From positions 30,059,501-30,123,500 of the forward strand of contig JAJNNQ010000009.1 in the NCBI GenBank assembly GCA_027886175.1: DNA of 64,000 nt, written 5' to 3'. The notes beneath the pieces were generated by a model. It had not been told where the DNA came from, did not search any database, and saw only the letters and a program-made list of their open reading frames with translations. This document shows, one piece after another, positions 12,878 to 26,545 of this stretch (position 1 is the stretch's first letter; each line of letters begins with the position of its first letter). The stretch is from Phylloscopus collybita (Eukaryota > Chordata > Aves > Passeriformes > Phylloscopidae). A program made the position numbers and the translations under genes.

Positions 12878-15800
12878 CTTATGCTCTACCAGAAAGCAAA
12901 GCATTTGACTTGGCTTTGACTTGAAAGTTTGTTCATTGTGGAAATGATTCCAACTCTTTGCTGTAGTATCTACCCAATGGCACTCAAGCTTTGGAGTATG
13001 GAAAATAGCAATGAAATCTTATTTTCAAAATCTCTGGACCATGGGGCTGAATTGTAGGGATGATTAAAAATCTTGTTCTTCCTAATAGTTAATTCTGTGG
13101 TGTGAATGAGGCAGGCTTGTTTCTGTCCAGTTCCCTCCTGTTTCAAGATTTTTCAAATTATGTGGAGGTGTGATTTTTGCCTTGATTCTTTTTACCACAC
13201 CTCCCTAATTACATTGCTTATGGGATTGAGTAGAGTCTTATTTTTTTCTTAAAATGAGAAAATTTTTATTCATGAAATTTAAATATATACCATACTAAGC
13301 TTTTAGTTTGCTGGCCCTGGTAAACTGCCACTTATTCAACTTTCGTGTATTATTTAAGTTGCTCATTGAGAAAATATTTCTGTGAGTTTTCATTTCAGTA
13401 CTGAATGGAATTAGTGATAGAAGCCTTGAATTGGGTTGAGAACATGGTCAAGATGTCCTTTCTTTAAAAATACCAGCAAAACAAACACGTGGTTTATGCT
13501 TACTGCTGAGAAGAACAGCTTCAGTATCTCTCCTAGTCTTTTTCCAAGCTTTTTATTGCTTTCATAATTTTGGATTAAGGGAAGCAAAGTCAACTAAAAT
13601 AGCATGAATTGTATGCTTACCAAAATACAGTAATTCAAATTAAAAAAACATATTGCACAGAACATGACCAGGCTTCACATGAATAAAAACTTAGTATAGA
13701 CAAAATCACTGTAATATGTCAAGAAATAGTGAAAGCTAGAATAAGAACTAAGTTATCCTCACCCTGGATAAAGCATCTGTAGACAGAGTTTCATTTTGCT
13801 ACTATGAACTAGTTGTATTTTCTATGGCAAGTGTGCTTTAAGAACGAGGTGATTAATGCTGATAGAGTGATTTTTGGTGCCTGTGGCTCCTGAGCTTTTG
13901 AGAGAAGGGAGAGAAAACTAGCAGAGCTCTAACTTGTTTTGCTATGGCAAGCTAGTGAAAATTCAACCTCTGCTGGGCTCATAAATTAAGGTAGAAGTTA
14001 GCCACACAATTGATCTCAATATAACCCCTCTGCCTAGTGCTGCTGGGTAGGGCACAAGAATTAGAGTGAAACCCATTTATTATGAGGCAGCTGAATCCTT
14101 GTGGAGTGCAATAGGAGCTAGAGTTATTTGCACAGTTTCATTGGTGCAAGGCTAGAGGGGAGTTTGCTTTTCATTGAAATTGTATCAACTTTGGCAGAGG
14201 AACAGAACTTAAGTTTCTTCAGAGAGTCTTACATCTTCAATATTTTCATTTCTGAGGAAACAGTGAACTGTTTCAGTGGAGATTTTGAAGTGTAACGTAT
14301 GGGTAAAAATAATGAGCCCTCCAAATACCAGCTAGATGCCAAAATAAATGATAGATACGACTGCATTTGCTACAAGAAATGTAAAAGTGACTTTTCAAAA
14401 ACCAATTGATAAGTGAAAAGACTTTGTAATAGCACACAGAGTAAGTATTTTCAGATTTTCCTGCATGTGTGTGGTTTAACTGCAGATTCTCTAACTCTTC
14501 ACTGAGCCTGCTGTTGCAGTCATACTGCTGTAAGAAAGTTAGCTGTCTCCTTTGCACCTGTTGGGGGTACAGTCTTGGAGTTACATTGCCTGGGTACAAC
14601 CAACAGTGAGGATTGTAGGCAACAAGGTTTAAAACTACAGTGGTAAAATATTTTCTCATCAGATGTGATAGGATAAGAAGTTACTTTTAAGTCCTGGAGT
14701 CTGCCATAGTATCTGCTGATAGGATGCAAAGGTAAAGATGAAGCACAGTTTGCAGTCCTGGTTGCCTCGCGCAGTCCACTTCTGTTTAACAATATAACTA
14801 AATAGTAGAAATAATTACATCTTATATACTGCTTTCATTTATTCCCTGTGAACATCACCTGTCTCCTAGGAACTTCCAATTAAAGACACTCCATCTGATC
14901 TTAAGCTAGAAAATACAGTTCTGAGTGAAAGAAATGCCAAATGTCTACTGTAGTATAGTATTTCAACACAATTGGCCACAAACCTCAAATAATTTTCTGC
15001 CAATGTGTTATTAACCTGGGCAAAGTGCTATAAGTAGTCTTATGTGCTGTTTCTTTAGTTGCCCATTCTGCTGTTACACACCTTGTTAACTCCAGGGCAT
15101 TTTTAATCTAGATTGATATCAGTGATAAGGGAAAACTCATACAGCAGAAGCAAGGCTGGGAGGAGAGGAAGTGTCAGGTCTGGGGCTTCTGCCGTGTGAG
15201 TTGTGAATTGAGAGATAAAGATGCTTCTGTTTTTCTATTTACACAGTTTTACTATTGTGTAATGTTCTGTTCCAGACTCTTTTCTCCTTTTTCTCTCAGA
15301 GACAACAAGTTTGCAAGTGCTTCCAAGACTCTGTCAAGTTTGAAGTAGGCAGTGAAGACTGATGCTATTTCTGCCCTAGACAGCTGCTTGCCTTCTGCCT
15401 TACAGTACTCAGCTGTGACTAATAGTAAGTTGGGGGATATAATGAACAACTGGAAGCTTGCACAATAATGTTATTCAAAGTAGTATGTGTGCCATTGTCA
15501 ACATAAATTCAAACATATTGAATGCTATCATAATAACCTAGCAGCCTTCCAAATTGCTTGGTAGACTCTGAAAGCCCTCCTTAATTGAGACTTTTTGAAA
15601 CCTTGGCATATTATATTAAATAAATGGATGTTGTGCTCTTAAGCTTTTCTAATGGAGATTAAAATCTTTGTCAATTTTGCTTTCTACAGTGTAACCTTAC
15701 ATAGGCCCATATGTTCTACTTGAACATGCTAAAGAGTCTCGCTGAGAGTGGAGAAAATGCCAATCCCCTGAGGATGTGAGCACCTCCTAGGCTTTTTCTT

Positions 15801-16255
15801 TAATCTCATAGTTGTACTTTTTATTCATTCTTTGAAGCAGCTGCCATTTTTTCTGACATTTTTCATTTCAACACATAGGATACTATCACTGATTTCTGGT
15901 CAAGGTTTGCATTCCAGTAGTGTTGAAATCTGGCTGCTAGTACATCATGTACTTGAGGTTGGATCCCGTGGATAATGTACAGAAGCACTGTATTTAGTAG
16001 TGGGGTGCTAGTACCACTAGCTATTTGCCTTTTTGAGTTGTAGGTGCTATGAAAATAAGTGAGAATTGTTGAGAAGAACTCACCATTTAAGAACTACACA
16101 TCTTGGTATTTGGTAACCTAAGGGTACAGATTAAATTTATTTGTGGGAATGAGTTTGCAAGTGATGGCTACCACAGAGAAAGGAGGCAACAAATCCATTA
16201 GTTGCAGATAAATCTGTCTGTGCTTTCTTGAAGCCCAATTGCCTCTGTCCCTCGT

Positions 16256-16278
16256 AGCTCTGGGAGTGTCCCAGAGCT
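16256..16278. repeat. Perfect short inverted repeat (10-bp stem, 3-base loop)
   Basis: AGCTCTGGGA at 16256-16265 is followed by GTG and then TCCCAGAGCT at 16269-16278, a perfect 10-bp stem with a tight loop. The stem is more GC-rich than its surroundings. It is too short for a microRNA precursor. No recognisable gene end lies beside it, so no function can be assigned. Confidence 0.9.
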
Positions 16279-19200
16279 GCAAACAGGGCTTGTTCTATGC
16301 AGAATTGAGTTTGCTGTAGGACTTATGCTCAGATAACAGCAGGCTGTGTGTGTTGGTGGCTTTTAGCCTGTTAATACACTATCTGGTATTTTTCAAGTGT
16401 CCTTCAGCTAGCACACATTATTTTTCAAGGAAAAAAATAGTGTAATATTGACTCTGTTGAATGTTTGTAACATTTACTTGATCAGTGATTTTTTCAGCTC
16501 AGTAACCTGCTATCTTTTGGTAAATCTTGTTTTTACTGGAAGCAATTGGCATTGTTAACAGTCAGAGCTTCTATAATCATATGACACTTGACAGTCTTGC
16601 TTTCTGTCTTAAGAAGAAATTTCTAGTTCATGAAAGCATAAACCAAAGTGCACTGTAAAGGTGGTGCAAAGACTGGGATTTTTGCACACTCATTATTAAC
16701 TTGACCTATTTGGCAAAGGTAAGTAGCTGTTCTTTGTTTTTAATGTTGAAATTTTTATTTAATAATGCAACAAAATTAAATTATGGCACATGGGTGGTTT
16801 TTTTGTTTCTGTAATGCTTTTCTTGTGACTTGAGACATGTTTCCTGTGTTCTTCCAAGATCTGTTATGATTATAGTGTTATTGTCTTCACTTCTTCATGC
16901 TGTCCTCCAAAATACTGCTTAAAAAAACCCAATAAATCTGCTTTACCTGAAACCTTTTAGATTCATTTTCTCAAGACACATTTAAGAAAAGACACTGTTC
17001 TTGTTTAAGGGAACTTCATGAGGAATTCTGGTATAATTTGCCAGAAGTAACTCAGAAGTTAGTTTAAGTTATTCTCAAACAGATACATATCTGTCATGCC
17101 TAAAGAATACCTGTGCCAAAATTTCTACTGTATATGAAACTGCTTGAAAAACACCTCTAAGTAAACTACTGAAAAACAGCAGTGTACTGAGATTAATACA
17201 CTAGCTCGTTCTGTATTAAGGTTTATTGGAGGGCTTTTATACATAAAGCTCTTCTTCTGTCTTGATGTTTGATATCCTGAATAAAACTAATGAGTCTAAA
17301 GTTTCTTCTGGTTCTATAGGTTCTGATGTTGTCAGAGCCATGAATTTTAATTTCACGTAATATACTTGCCTTCAAATTATGTGTTTTGTCACTAGCAAAG
17401 ATTCCACTTCATATTCTCCACTGCAACTTTCTCTACTGAATAGAAATGAAAGTGTATATGTGATCAACCAAACACAGATTTAGCTAATTCTAATCCCCTT
17501 TCCTTCTGAGTGCTGATTGAGTTTAGTCTTAGTGAATTACACTGCTGTTAGGTATCAGTTCAGTTACTTTAAATCCTGGTGGATGGTTAGAATGTGCCCA
17601 TATAGATACTGTTAGTGCCCTGCTGCTGGGAAAATGTAACTGAACGTTTCAATAGGTGATAGTTGACCTAGCGCAGCTCTGTTGTACATAAATGCACCAG
17701 GAAAACTTCAGTTGTGTGGACTGCTTTAAACAGTTGAATGCAATTTGTAGCTGAATAAAATGCTTTGTTTACTCTTACAAAGGCCATGAAATAGATAAGT
17801 TGATTCCTGATCACTTTGCATTTTCTGGTGCAGCAAAAGTAGTAAAGATGTCAAAAATATAAGCAAATTTTATATTAAAAATAGGTCTTAGGTAATTTCC
17901 TTTCAAAAACAGAGACATTTAAATTTCAAAAAGCTTCAGTCACACTTTCAAAATTTAAACTTTATAGTGAAAGAACTTTAGATGTTAGGTGCTCCAGTTG
18001 GATTAAAATGTCCATGTACCTTTGACCTTGATGTTGGAAATCCTTGAAAATAATTCCCAAGCTGGTTGTAAAATGAGATTTACTTCAGTATAGGCATCTA
18101 AATTCAGAAAAGCAATTCTGGGAGCCACTGCTGTTACCCAATCTTCAGTTAACCTTGGGAACTGGGATTTGTTAGTCTGGGGATTGTAAAGATGGGGGCA
18201 GGGAAGGTTTGAAAAGGATATTTTATGGCTTTTGTACATACATAGCATTGAGATAGCATTGTAGCTTTGACAAGATTCAGCATATTAACAGCTATTCATA
18301 CCAAAACCCAAATAGGATTCATAAATCCTTTCTCTGCCTGGTAGCTGGTTCTGGGACCTCTCTTCAGAAAACATGTTTAGCATGACTTCCTGGTTGGGTT
18401 TCTGGACAGCCTGATGTCTTCCACAGGGAGGGTTCATAAAGGTGCCTTTATGAGACGGCCTGGTGCTAACAATTTACCTGGCGCGTGTCAGCTGAGGTTT
18501 TTCTCCCTTTGATGTGAGCAAGCCCTTAACTATGTTTCCCACTTCATTTGTATGTAATTAGAAGGCTTTAAGCTAGTTTGGCTGCCTGTTGAAAACTCTT
18601 TACTGAGCTGAAGAATGTTTCACAGGAGGAAAACTTGGTACAGGAGTGGAAGTTTGAGGTGAGGTTCCCACTCTGCTTGTGTACGCCAAACAATGAAGTA
18701 TCACAGACATTTTTATCATAGCTATAGTAGCAAGAACAAGCCCTTAAAAGGCATGTTAATAGCTGTAGCACGTATGAAGACGCTATTGTTAACTGAAATT
18801 TGTATTATACACTTTGCACAGGTGACAATAACAATGTGTTGTAAGATTTGAAGGGCTTGGAGGGTTTGGGGTTTTGTTTAAAGTAACATCTGAGAAGTCT
18901 ATACCACAATATTTGAGGGTTTCAGTGGTAGAATTCTCATTCTCCCTAAATAGATACAATATGCTGATTTTTAATATGCTGATATACTGTGCTCACTGGT
19001 GAGCATTCACTATGTACTGCAACATCAGGAGAATTATCACATTCATTGTTAAAAGATCTGTTTGAAAGCCTTCAATATCAGGAAACATCGTGTTTTTTCA
19101 CTCAAAAACTGAGATAAGTGGTCATATATTATATGCATGCCATTGGTTACATTGTGTTAGTAGTTTCATTTAGTCTCATAAAATCAAAAATAGACACAAG

Positions 19201-21701
19201 TATGCTATTCTTGCTTAAGTGATGCGATTCATAATACCCTTCTAAGATGGATTAGGTAACCTTATTTAACTCTATCCTTTAGAGGTCTTTAATAACCTTA
19301 ACATATCTGTCATTCCCATCTGTTTTAATTTAAGGCTGATTATGCTAACATGCTTTAAAACTGCAAACCTGACCATTCAATATTGTTTTAAGCAGATACA
19401 GCTTACAGTATTTTCAGGATATAAACACAGAGCTTGCTATTGTGAAGCAATTAATTTTATTAGGCTTGTCCTTGTTTAGTCTACATGTAAGCCTGGAAAG
19501 CTGTAAACCTTTTTTGAGAAGCTTTTCTTGGTTTGGAATTTCCCCTCCCCCAGGCGAGCTCTGCTAACCTGCTACTGTTCCTGTAACTGTCAGTTTTCTG
19601 AATGTGTCTCCTGGGAAATAAATGAGCCCAGCTGAAGGTTAAGGTGTGAGTAGTGAGCTCAGCAGCCATCCTGTCAGATGGGAGAAGAGGTAAAGGTTTG
19701 ATGCTTCCTAACAAGTAACAGGTTGATTGTGCTTCTTCACTGTGCATGAATGCAACACATATGTCGTAAATGCCTTATGGGGTAGTAAAGGCTGCCATGC
19801 AGGACAGAGAAGAAAGGGCAACACTGGAAGGGTACAGGCATATGCTCTATTATAACCCTGCACACTGTCTGGCAAGCAGGCTGCAACCTTTTTTTGCTGG
19901 AGTGTTCTCATTTCAAGGTATTCATATTTTCATTGTAATTGAATATTTCCTGCAAAAGAGAAGATTTTTTTGGGATTGCTAGACTATTGATGCATTAGGT
20001 TAAAGGATATATGTCAGGAAAGCACTTTTGTAATGTAAACTATAATTTTTTAAGTGGTTAAATTGCATGTATTGGTAATTGATCTCCACTGAATATTTTA
20101 TATCTTGAAATTTAAAATAAGCTGGAAAAGATGGCTAATTAGGGAAGCCTTTTTCTGCTTCTATAACTTGGTTTTGTGTATTGCTGTGAAACAAGTGGCA
20201 CTTAAATACATAGTCAGAATTGAAAAGAAACTGCTGCTGGGGTGACAAGCCATATCTTACTGATGATCTACATGAGCGTGTTTAAGGAATGGTGAAAGGA
20301 GACTGTAACCTGCAGACTAATAACTGAGTCAGACCATGGCTATGCAGTGGGTCACAGTATTTGTTCCATTACAAGTGGAAGTTTGGTGGAAGTGGACTGC
20401 TCGAAATATGCCCAATGGTAACACTGAGTAGTGACACAAGGGCTATCATAGTAATGTTGTTAAGGGTTATAATGAAAAAGCTGGTATTATTATGTTGAAT
20501 ACTTTTGTTGGTCTCAGGACAATTTAAAATACAGTTCAATAAGCTGAAGCTAAAGATATAGAGAAATTTAATTGACCAGAAACTCTTCAGGGTGCTTTTT
20601 ATCTCTCAGTGAATGTCATCTTTTGTCTTCTGTCTATGGCATCCATCTATCAGCACAGATAGGTGTAGTGTATTTGAATAAATATGATACTTCTAAGCTG
20701 AGGCTGGCATTTCCTATTCTGATAGTTCTGTTACAATACTGGAAAGTAGCAGGAATTGCATTTAAGTAAGTGTTTAATAATAAAATGTGACATATGTCAA
20801 GTCCGTGTGTGCCATGTGTGGTTAGCGTGTATAAGGGTAATACAGAAACTGAATTCATGTTCTAAAATTATAGGGACAAATCAGAGTTCTGATCTTTGTT
20901 AACTTGCTAGGATTGCATCTTCAAAGCTCATTGAATTTTATATCCTGATATGATATGCAGGCACGAATTGGTGAGCTGCTTATGTCTGTAATTTTCTCAA
21001 CTTGAACTAGTTCATATTCTTACCAAAGCTCTGGCGTGTCTGAACTTCAGTGGATGCAGGTTATATCTTGTGTTATTGGTCAAACGCCTTCTATGTGAAA
21101 AGCTCACCAATCATTATGATAGATTTTCAGTTCCAGATGCCATACTTTCTTTTAAAGACTTCCAAATTAACTAAAAGATCTCTCTAATATAGCTGTACAG
21201 TCTACAGATAATGTGTTCTCAGATGAACTGCTAAACACAGGCAATTTATTTCCCCATCAATAATCTGATCACACATTTTTGTTACCTTGCTTTACTTTAC
21301 CTGCCTATCCATTTCCTCATGTTTAAATACTTGGTGCTTTGCACATATTTTGATTTGTGGATTCTCTACAGAAAACAAAATGAAACAAAACAAGAGAACA
21401 ACATACCAACTTGTCACTATAGTAATTAAAAGGCATGAAGACTTAGATATAGACAGGACTTCAAATAGCTTATATTTAAGAATTAGATTATCTAGATAGT
21501 GAAACCTGGATGTTCGATTCCTTTCCTTCCAACAACTTTAAGTGGAAAGAGGAAAAAAGGTCTCAGTGCTTTTCCAGCTGTTCTGTGGCAGTTTGGAGTA
21601 TTTCTGTTCCATGTGTATGAATGTAACTATATATATGAGTGTATGAATGTATATACATATTTATATTCAGGTAACAGGAGAACTGGGCAAGTACTCACCA
21701 C

Positions 21702-21713
21702 TTTTTTTTTTTT
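21702..21713 (+). repeat. Poly(T) tract, 12 bases
   Basis: A homopolymer run followed within 12 bases by an A-rich run (21722-21730). It is a simple repeat only. Confidence 0.9.
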
Positions 21714-23789
21714 GTGCCAAATTAAAAAAAAGTCATAAATTATTTACACTTCATAAAAGCAGTCCTTGGAGGAAAACTTCTTGGGGTTAAGTAACTTTGA
21801 ACTGTATATTTACATGAAAAAAAGCATTTACTTTAAATAAATTTTTAATTTTTTTAGTGTTCAACTTTTTCTAAGGATCACGTATCTTTGGCACTGCAAA
21901 ACGGGAAACCTGATCTTAAATAAACATTAAGAAAAGGTGTGCATAAGCCTGATAACTGATTTCCTGGGGTGAATGGGGTAAGGGTAAAGATGAGTTCTTT
22001 AAAAGAACAAATGGGAGAAGATGAACAAAAGTGGTACTAGTGCTGCTTACAAAAGTTAATGCACTTAATTTTTGTGATTGCATTTGTCTTCAAATGTTTT
22101 TTTCTTTGCAAGGGGACAAGGTTCATGGGACATTAGTTCCAGAAAAGTTGCAAAGACTAATGGACTAGAGGTGACCTTAGGCACCAAGTCTTACTAGTTT
22201 TATGGAGGAGACTCCATAGTAAGTGATTGTTTCACAGCCATCTTACAAGTGTGTCTTTCTAGATAGAGCTTCTTCAGCTCATAGGCTGCTTCACTGTGAT
22301 AACTAGGCACCAAAGAGGACTCCTTTTCCTATAGATCTTTAAGAAGATAGAGAACCATAATACTGCAGTCACAGATTAGGAGGCAGGAAGTATGGGAATA
22401 TCTTTATTAAAGCCTTACTAAGAGACTGCGCTAGAAAAGACAGTCAAGGCAGCTGTTCCTATTTCATCTGTAAATACTAAGACCAACAATGTTTCTTTAT
22501 TGTTCTAGTTAATATCAATGCAAATTTAAGGTCCATCTATTAATGGCACATACAAAAATCATTTATAGAGCACCTTCAGATGTTTCCATTAACAAATAAT
22601 GCAGTTAGACAAGATGGATCTGTAAAATATATGATGCCATGGATCTGTTATCCACACTGCACTTAGGGTGAAAATACTTCACAGGATCATGCTAGATCAA
22701 CTAGCCCGGACTGAGTGATCCAAGTTGGCATATCTACCACAAAAAAACCCCATGCAATTTGTGTTCTTGAGGGATGTTTGTCAATATAGCTAATAGATAA
22801 AATTCAGACTTCGGAGCACATCACACCCTAGGTAATTAGAGTTCTGCAAAGTTAGGCTTTTCAGATTTCTATACGTTTTCTTACTTGTGTAGGCCTTCAA
22901 ATTTATTATTACTCATATCTTGATATGTATTTATCTAAGCTGATATATCAGAGATTAAAGTCAGTTTATAATGTCAATTACTTAAAGTTAGCAAACTAGA
23001 ATACCACCTAAAAGAAATACTAGAAAGTCTCTGTGTAATCAAATTAAAAACAGCTAGTTAAGAACTACCAGATAATTATTTTGTTCTCTTAATAATTACT
23101 GGATTTTAGCTGTTTGAGTAGGCAGCTGTTGGACAGACGATTTCCATTAAATGCCTTCCTTGAAAATATATGGTCTTTAAGTAATTTAACTATTACTGGT
23201 AAGGAGGGTAAGGTCAATCTTTATATAGAGCAGTGAAGGATAAATGACATAATCATCAATGCCTCAGGGCTATAACAGTAATGTGTTTCCTCAGATAAAG
23301 TAAAGCCAGATTTTTATAATATTTACATTTTAATTTGTTTTGCTTGCTCGACTTAAAAACAGGCAGTGGTTTTTTTATAGACATATAGGCATTTTGTGTA
23401 TGCTTATTTGGATATTGAACACATGTTCTCTTTCTGTAGAAATGTGTTTTCTTGCAAGCCTGATGGGTATGGCATACAAGACATGCCAAGCTGGTTTTAT
23501 ATGAAGGTGGTGCTTGCAACTATGCTATAAAAACTTGAAAACTGGGCCCTGTGTTTCTCAGCAACAGACACGGGGAAGCAGGAGTTTGAAGCCCTTGCCA
23601 GAAAGTCTGTGAAACACACCAAGTACTTCATAAAACTATTTGAATAATATTTATATAGACTTAGAGTTCTAGTGCTTCAGGGAGTCCTTTCATTTGGTGG
23701 TAACGACTGTAGGTATCAAAATCAAGGAATTAATCTTCAATGTTAGTTTATAGAATAACTATTAGGAATAATGTAGAAATATTAATATC

Positions 23790-23885
23790 ACTATCCACTG
23801 TACAGATGAAAACTTAGATGCATCATGGCAATTTAGACTTAATAATCCAAAATCTAGAAAGGCAAAACTGCTTTAGTAATCCATG
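23790..23885 (-). mobile_element. Candidate ancient MIR-like SINE relic (weak)
   Basis: The plus strand reads 'atccactgtacagatgaaaa' near 23792-23811, preceded by an 'attaatatcact' stretch. This order resembles the reverse complement of the MIR consensus, where a TATTATTATCC stretch leads into CCATTTTACAGATGAGGAAA. Similarity fades after about 60 bases. MIR-family SINEs predate the amniote split, and faint copies are known in bird genomes. The match is by eye and could be chance. Confidence 0.25.
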
Positions 23886-26469
23886 CTGTGTTCTACTTGA
23901 GGTAAAACTATGAGCAGTCTTGCCAGTATGGCTCAGAAAATTATCTGTGTCTAGGGATATTAAAAATATTTGTCAATTGTTGGATCACTTAGCTTAGTTG
24001 GAGCAGTTAGGTAAAAGTGTATTTGGGTGAATGAATGGCGTTCTTGATGAATGGTGTAGCAGTGCTTTCAATTTTCCTATGTGAAAATTTATGAATTTAT
24101 TCTGAGCTACAGGTGATATGGGAAAAGGCTCAAGTGTGAAATGAGGTACTGCCATAACCTGGTGAAAAAGAAAACTGCTGCTTATACTAGATTTCAATGA
24201 CTGAGGGGGAAGGGGTGGTGGGGAAAGGGTGTATAGTCTCTCTGTATACACCTCACTGCTCTGCAACAAGAAAATTCTTGCCAATCTCCACCAAAATGAG
24301 GAAATGTCATTTGAGTTAGCTTGCTTTATTAGCTCACGCTCTTGAAACAACTGAAATGTGCCACAATCCTTGCAGTATTGCTGAGAAAAAGTAAAACAGA
24401 CCAAATCTATACCATGCAATTATAATACTTTTTATAGTTCATTTGCTATACAAAAAATATAATTACATCTTGTCAAATTAATTGAAAATGCTTTTCTGAA
24501 GCATTCTAATAACCAATTTTTTATTGTTTATTTTATATATCCCCAGTAGATACTGTTTATTTTTCATTTCTCCAGAAGACATTTTTTCCTTATGGAATGT
24601 TCAAAAATATAAAAATCATCTACATCTGAGGACTACTACCTACCCCTTGCTGTGAAGTACAGGCTGACAAAATTAAGTAGCAATGTCCTGTCTTCTCAGC
24701 CATATTGTTACATATAACAACATCAGAGTGATGAAGTGTGGTATTCATAAAGGTGGAGATCATATGTATACATTTTATGTAGAGTGCCATAGCCACATGC
24801 AGGCTGTGCACAGGCACTAGGATTTTTAAGTTCTTGCCCTTTCATAATGTCAGCATGGCTTTTGGTACAGAGTGTTTTTGCACTTGTAGATCTTGTTTGA
24901 TGCATTCAGGATAATGATTGCATGTATTCAGTGAAGTATTTGGCTGAGATGCTAGATCAGAAAATAGAGGAAGTAGAATATACTTTGTAGATATTCACTG
25001 ATTTAACTAGAATTTGCTAGTTTTGCTTAGAAAATATAGTTAAAAACAAATTAATATGGATGTAATGCTCAATTTTTTTGATGGAAGAAACGCATGTAGT
25101 TACCCCAAACTACCTACTCGAGGATCCTGTGAAATCATATTAGGTGACAGATTTGATTACAATAAATCTGTAGAAGAGCAGAGAGCTGACTTCTACCTCC
25201 ACCACAGAATTTTGGACTTAAAACCATTTAGGATTAAAATTTTACAATGGCCTTTGTTACTTAGAACTGAGCACCCTAGTCTTGGCTCTAATGCCATTGT
25301 ATTTAGTACACTGTGCTTGGTCTTAGTTCACAGCATATAAGGGAAAATTTGGGCCCTTAGAACTAAAATTAGAAAACATCTTAAACTGGTACCTAGAACT
25401 AATAGTTGTTTCCTAGGATGATAGGAGGATATCTTGACCCATGAACTAAGGTATGCCCTAAAAGGCTGGTTTACAATTGTGAGAACTTAACAGGGAGGAG
25501 TCTCTGTTGAAGGCCTAATAGAAATGGTTTTACCTATAATAAATAACTTTTGTATCCTGCAAATGAGTTGATGTAAACAGCCCCTAAATGTCCTGTAAAA
25601 CTGATTAGGTTTGCAATTAGCTGTTGCTCTGAGATTTTTTTTTGAACACCCAAAAATTTTACACTTGCCTTCTAAATTAGTTGTAACTACTTTAATTTTC
25701 TATGCTATTTTACCTTATAAGATTCAATAGAAATAATATTTTGTAGTTTTCTGTTAAATGAGAAAGATCGTATTGGAAAGCTGAGGCTGAAAAGAATTTG
25801 CTGCTTTCAATTCTTTGTGAATTGGTGGATTCAGATTACTTTAAGTAGCTATGTAATATGTTGCAAAGGTGGAGAGCTAATGAATATACAGATCCCAGAA
25901 TAGAAGATACTGTGTGCTGAAGTAAACTGATATTCTTGAGCTTCTATTAAACTATTCCCCTGAACAGACCTGAGCTCACATCAGAAATTGTGGGAACTGG
26001 CTTGCATTCAGGATTCTGTTTTGGTCTATTCATATTTTGTGAAAAGGGGTGGATTGGGAGAAACCCTTTTAAATGCCGTGTAATGGTTTGCTCAGAAGGT
26101 ATGAGAACATGAATAAAGACTTTTTAAATTGAGATGATTGAATGAAAATACACATGCTTTTGAGACTGATAGGCACAAGGTTCTTCCAGCCTTATGTCAG
26201 CATTCAAATGCACTCAGAGAACTGACTTAGCTTCACACAAGCTAACATAGAACTGGAAGCACTTAAACAAAATTTATGCTGCATTTGAGACCAAAGAGTC
26301 TTATTGACATCGTTAAACTGTGTCCAGTCCCCAAACATCTGACCTCTGAGAACCAGTTTATTATGCTTTGGGTATTTCTAATTATATTTTTCTGCATTAC
26401 CCTTTTTTATGCAGCATTCTTAAGACGAGTTATGAAATTATTTCAATTCAGAGAAAAATTCACTCACAG
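23886..26469. other. Unannotated AT-rich stretch
   Basis: No gene, RNA or mobile element is recognised. The minus-strand frame of 141 codons at 23994-24419 carries no domain I can identify and contains a proline/serine run from a purine-rich tract. Confidence 0.55.
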
Positions 26470-26545
26470 TAAGGCAAATGGCATCCTGGCCTGTATCAGC
26501 AATAGTGCAGCCAGCAGAATTATGAAGGGATCTTTAATAATTTAA
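26470..26545 (+). mobile_element. Short internal CR1 fragment, sense strand
   Basis: The stretch containing 'aaatggcatcctggcctgta', then 'tcagcaatagtg' and 'gccagcag' (about 26475-26520), is a near match to the CR1 region encoding the end of the reverse transcriptase, just before the usual 'ctgtactcggcactggtgagg' line. Similarity drops away on both sides, so only about 60-75 bases remain. CR1 copies are normally cut at the 5' end but keep their 3' end, so this isolated internal piece is unusual. It lies at the end of a short open frame (26276-26545) that I do not consider a gene. Confidence 0.75.

Larger units (their letters stand above)
12878..23789. other. Long unannotated stretch, mostly unique sequence
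   Basis: About 11 kb hold no supported gene or interspersed repeat. Open frames are at most 128 codons (14273-14659, minus) and lack recognisable domains. There is a perfect short hairpin at 16256-16278 and a 12-base T run at 21702-21713. An imperfect duplication of 'tgtatgaatgta' words lies at about 21613-21660. Either unique intron or intergenic DNA would look like this. Confidence 0.55.

Noticed and set aside
12651..12924. Open frames on both strands across the A/C repeat (Asn/Lys/Gln-rich and Phe/Cys/Val-rich)
   Set aside because: They are direct products of the (CAAA)n microsatellite.
21495..21530. 'ggatgttcgattcc' resembling a tRNA T-loop (B box)
   Set aside because: No A box lies at the right distance upstream and no cloverleaf pairing can be drawn.
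22548..22575. 'catttatagagcacct' and, near 62114, 'catttattgagcat', both resembling the core of MIR-type SINEs
   Set aside because: The matches stop after about 15 bases with no supporting sequence on either side.
23994..24419. 141-codon minus-strand frame with a proline-rich stretch
   Set aside because: The proline run is a translation of a purine-rich simple tract on the plus strand near 24200-24230. No homology is evident.
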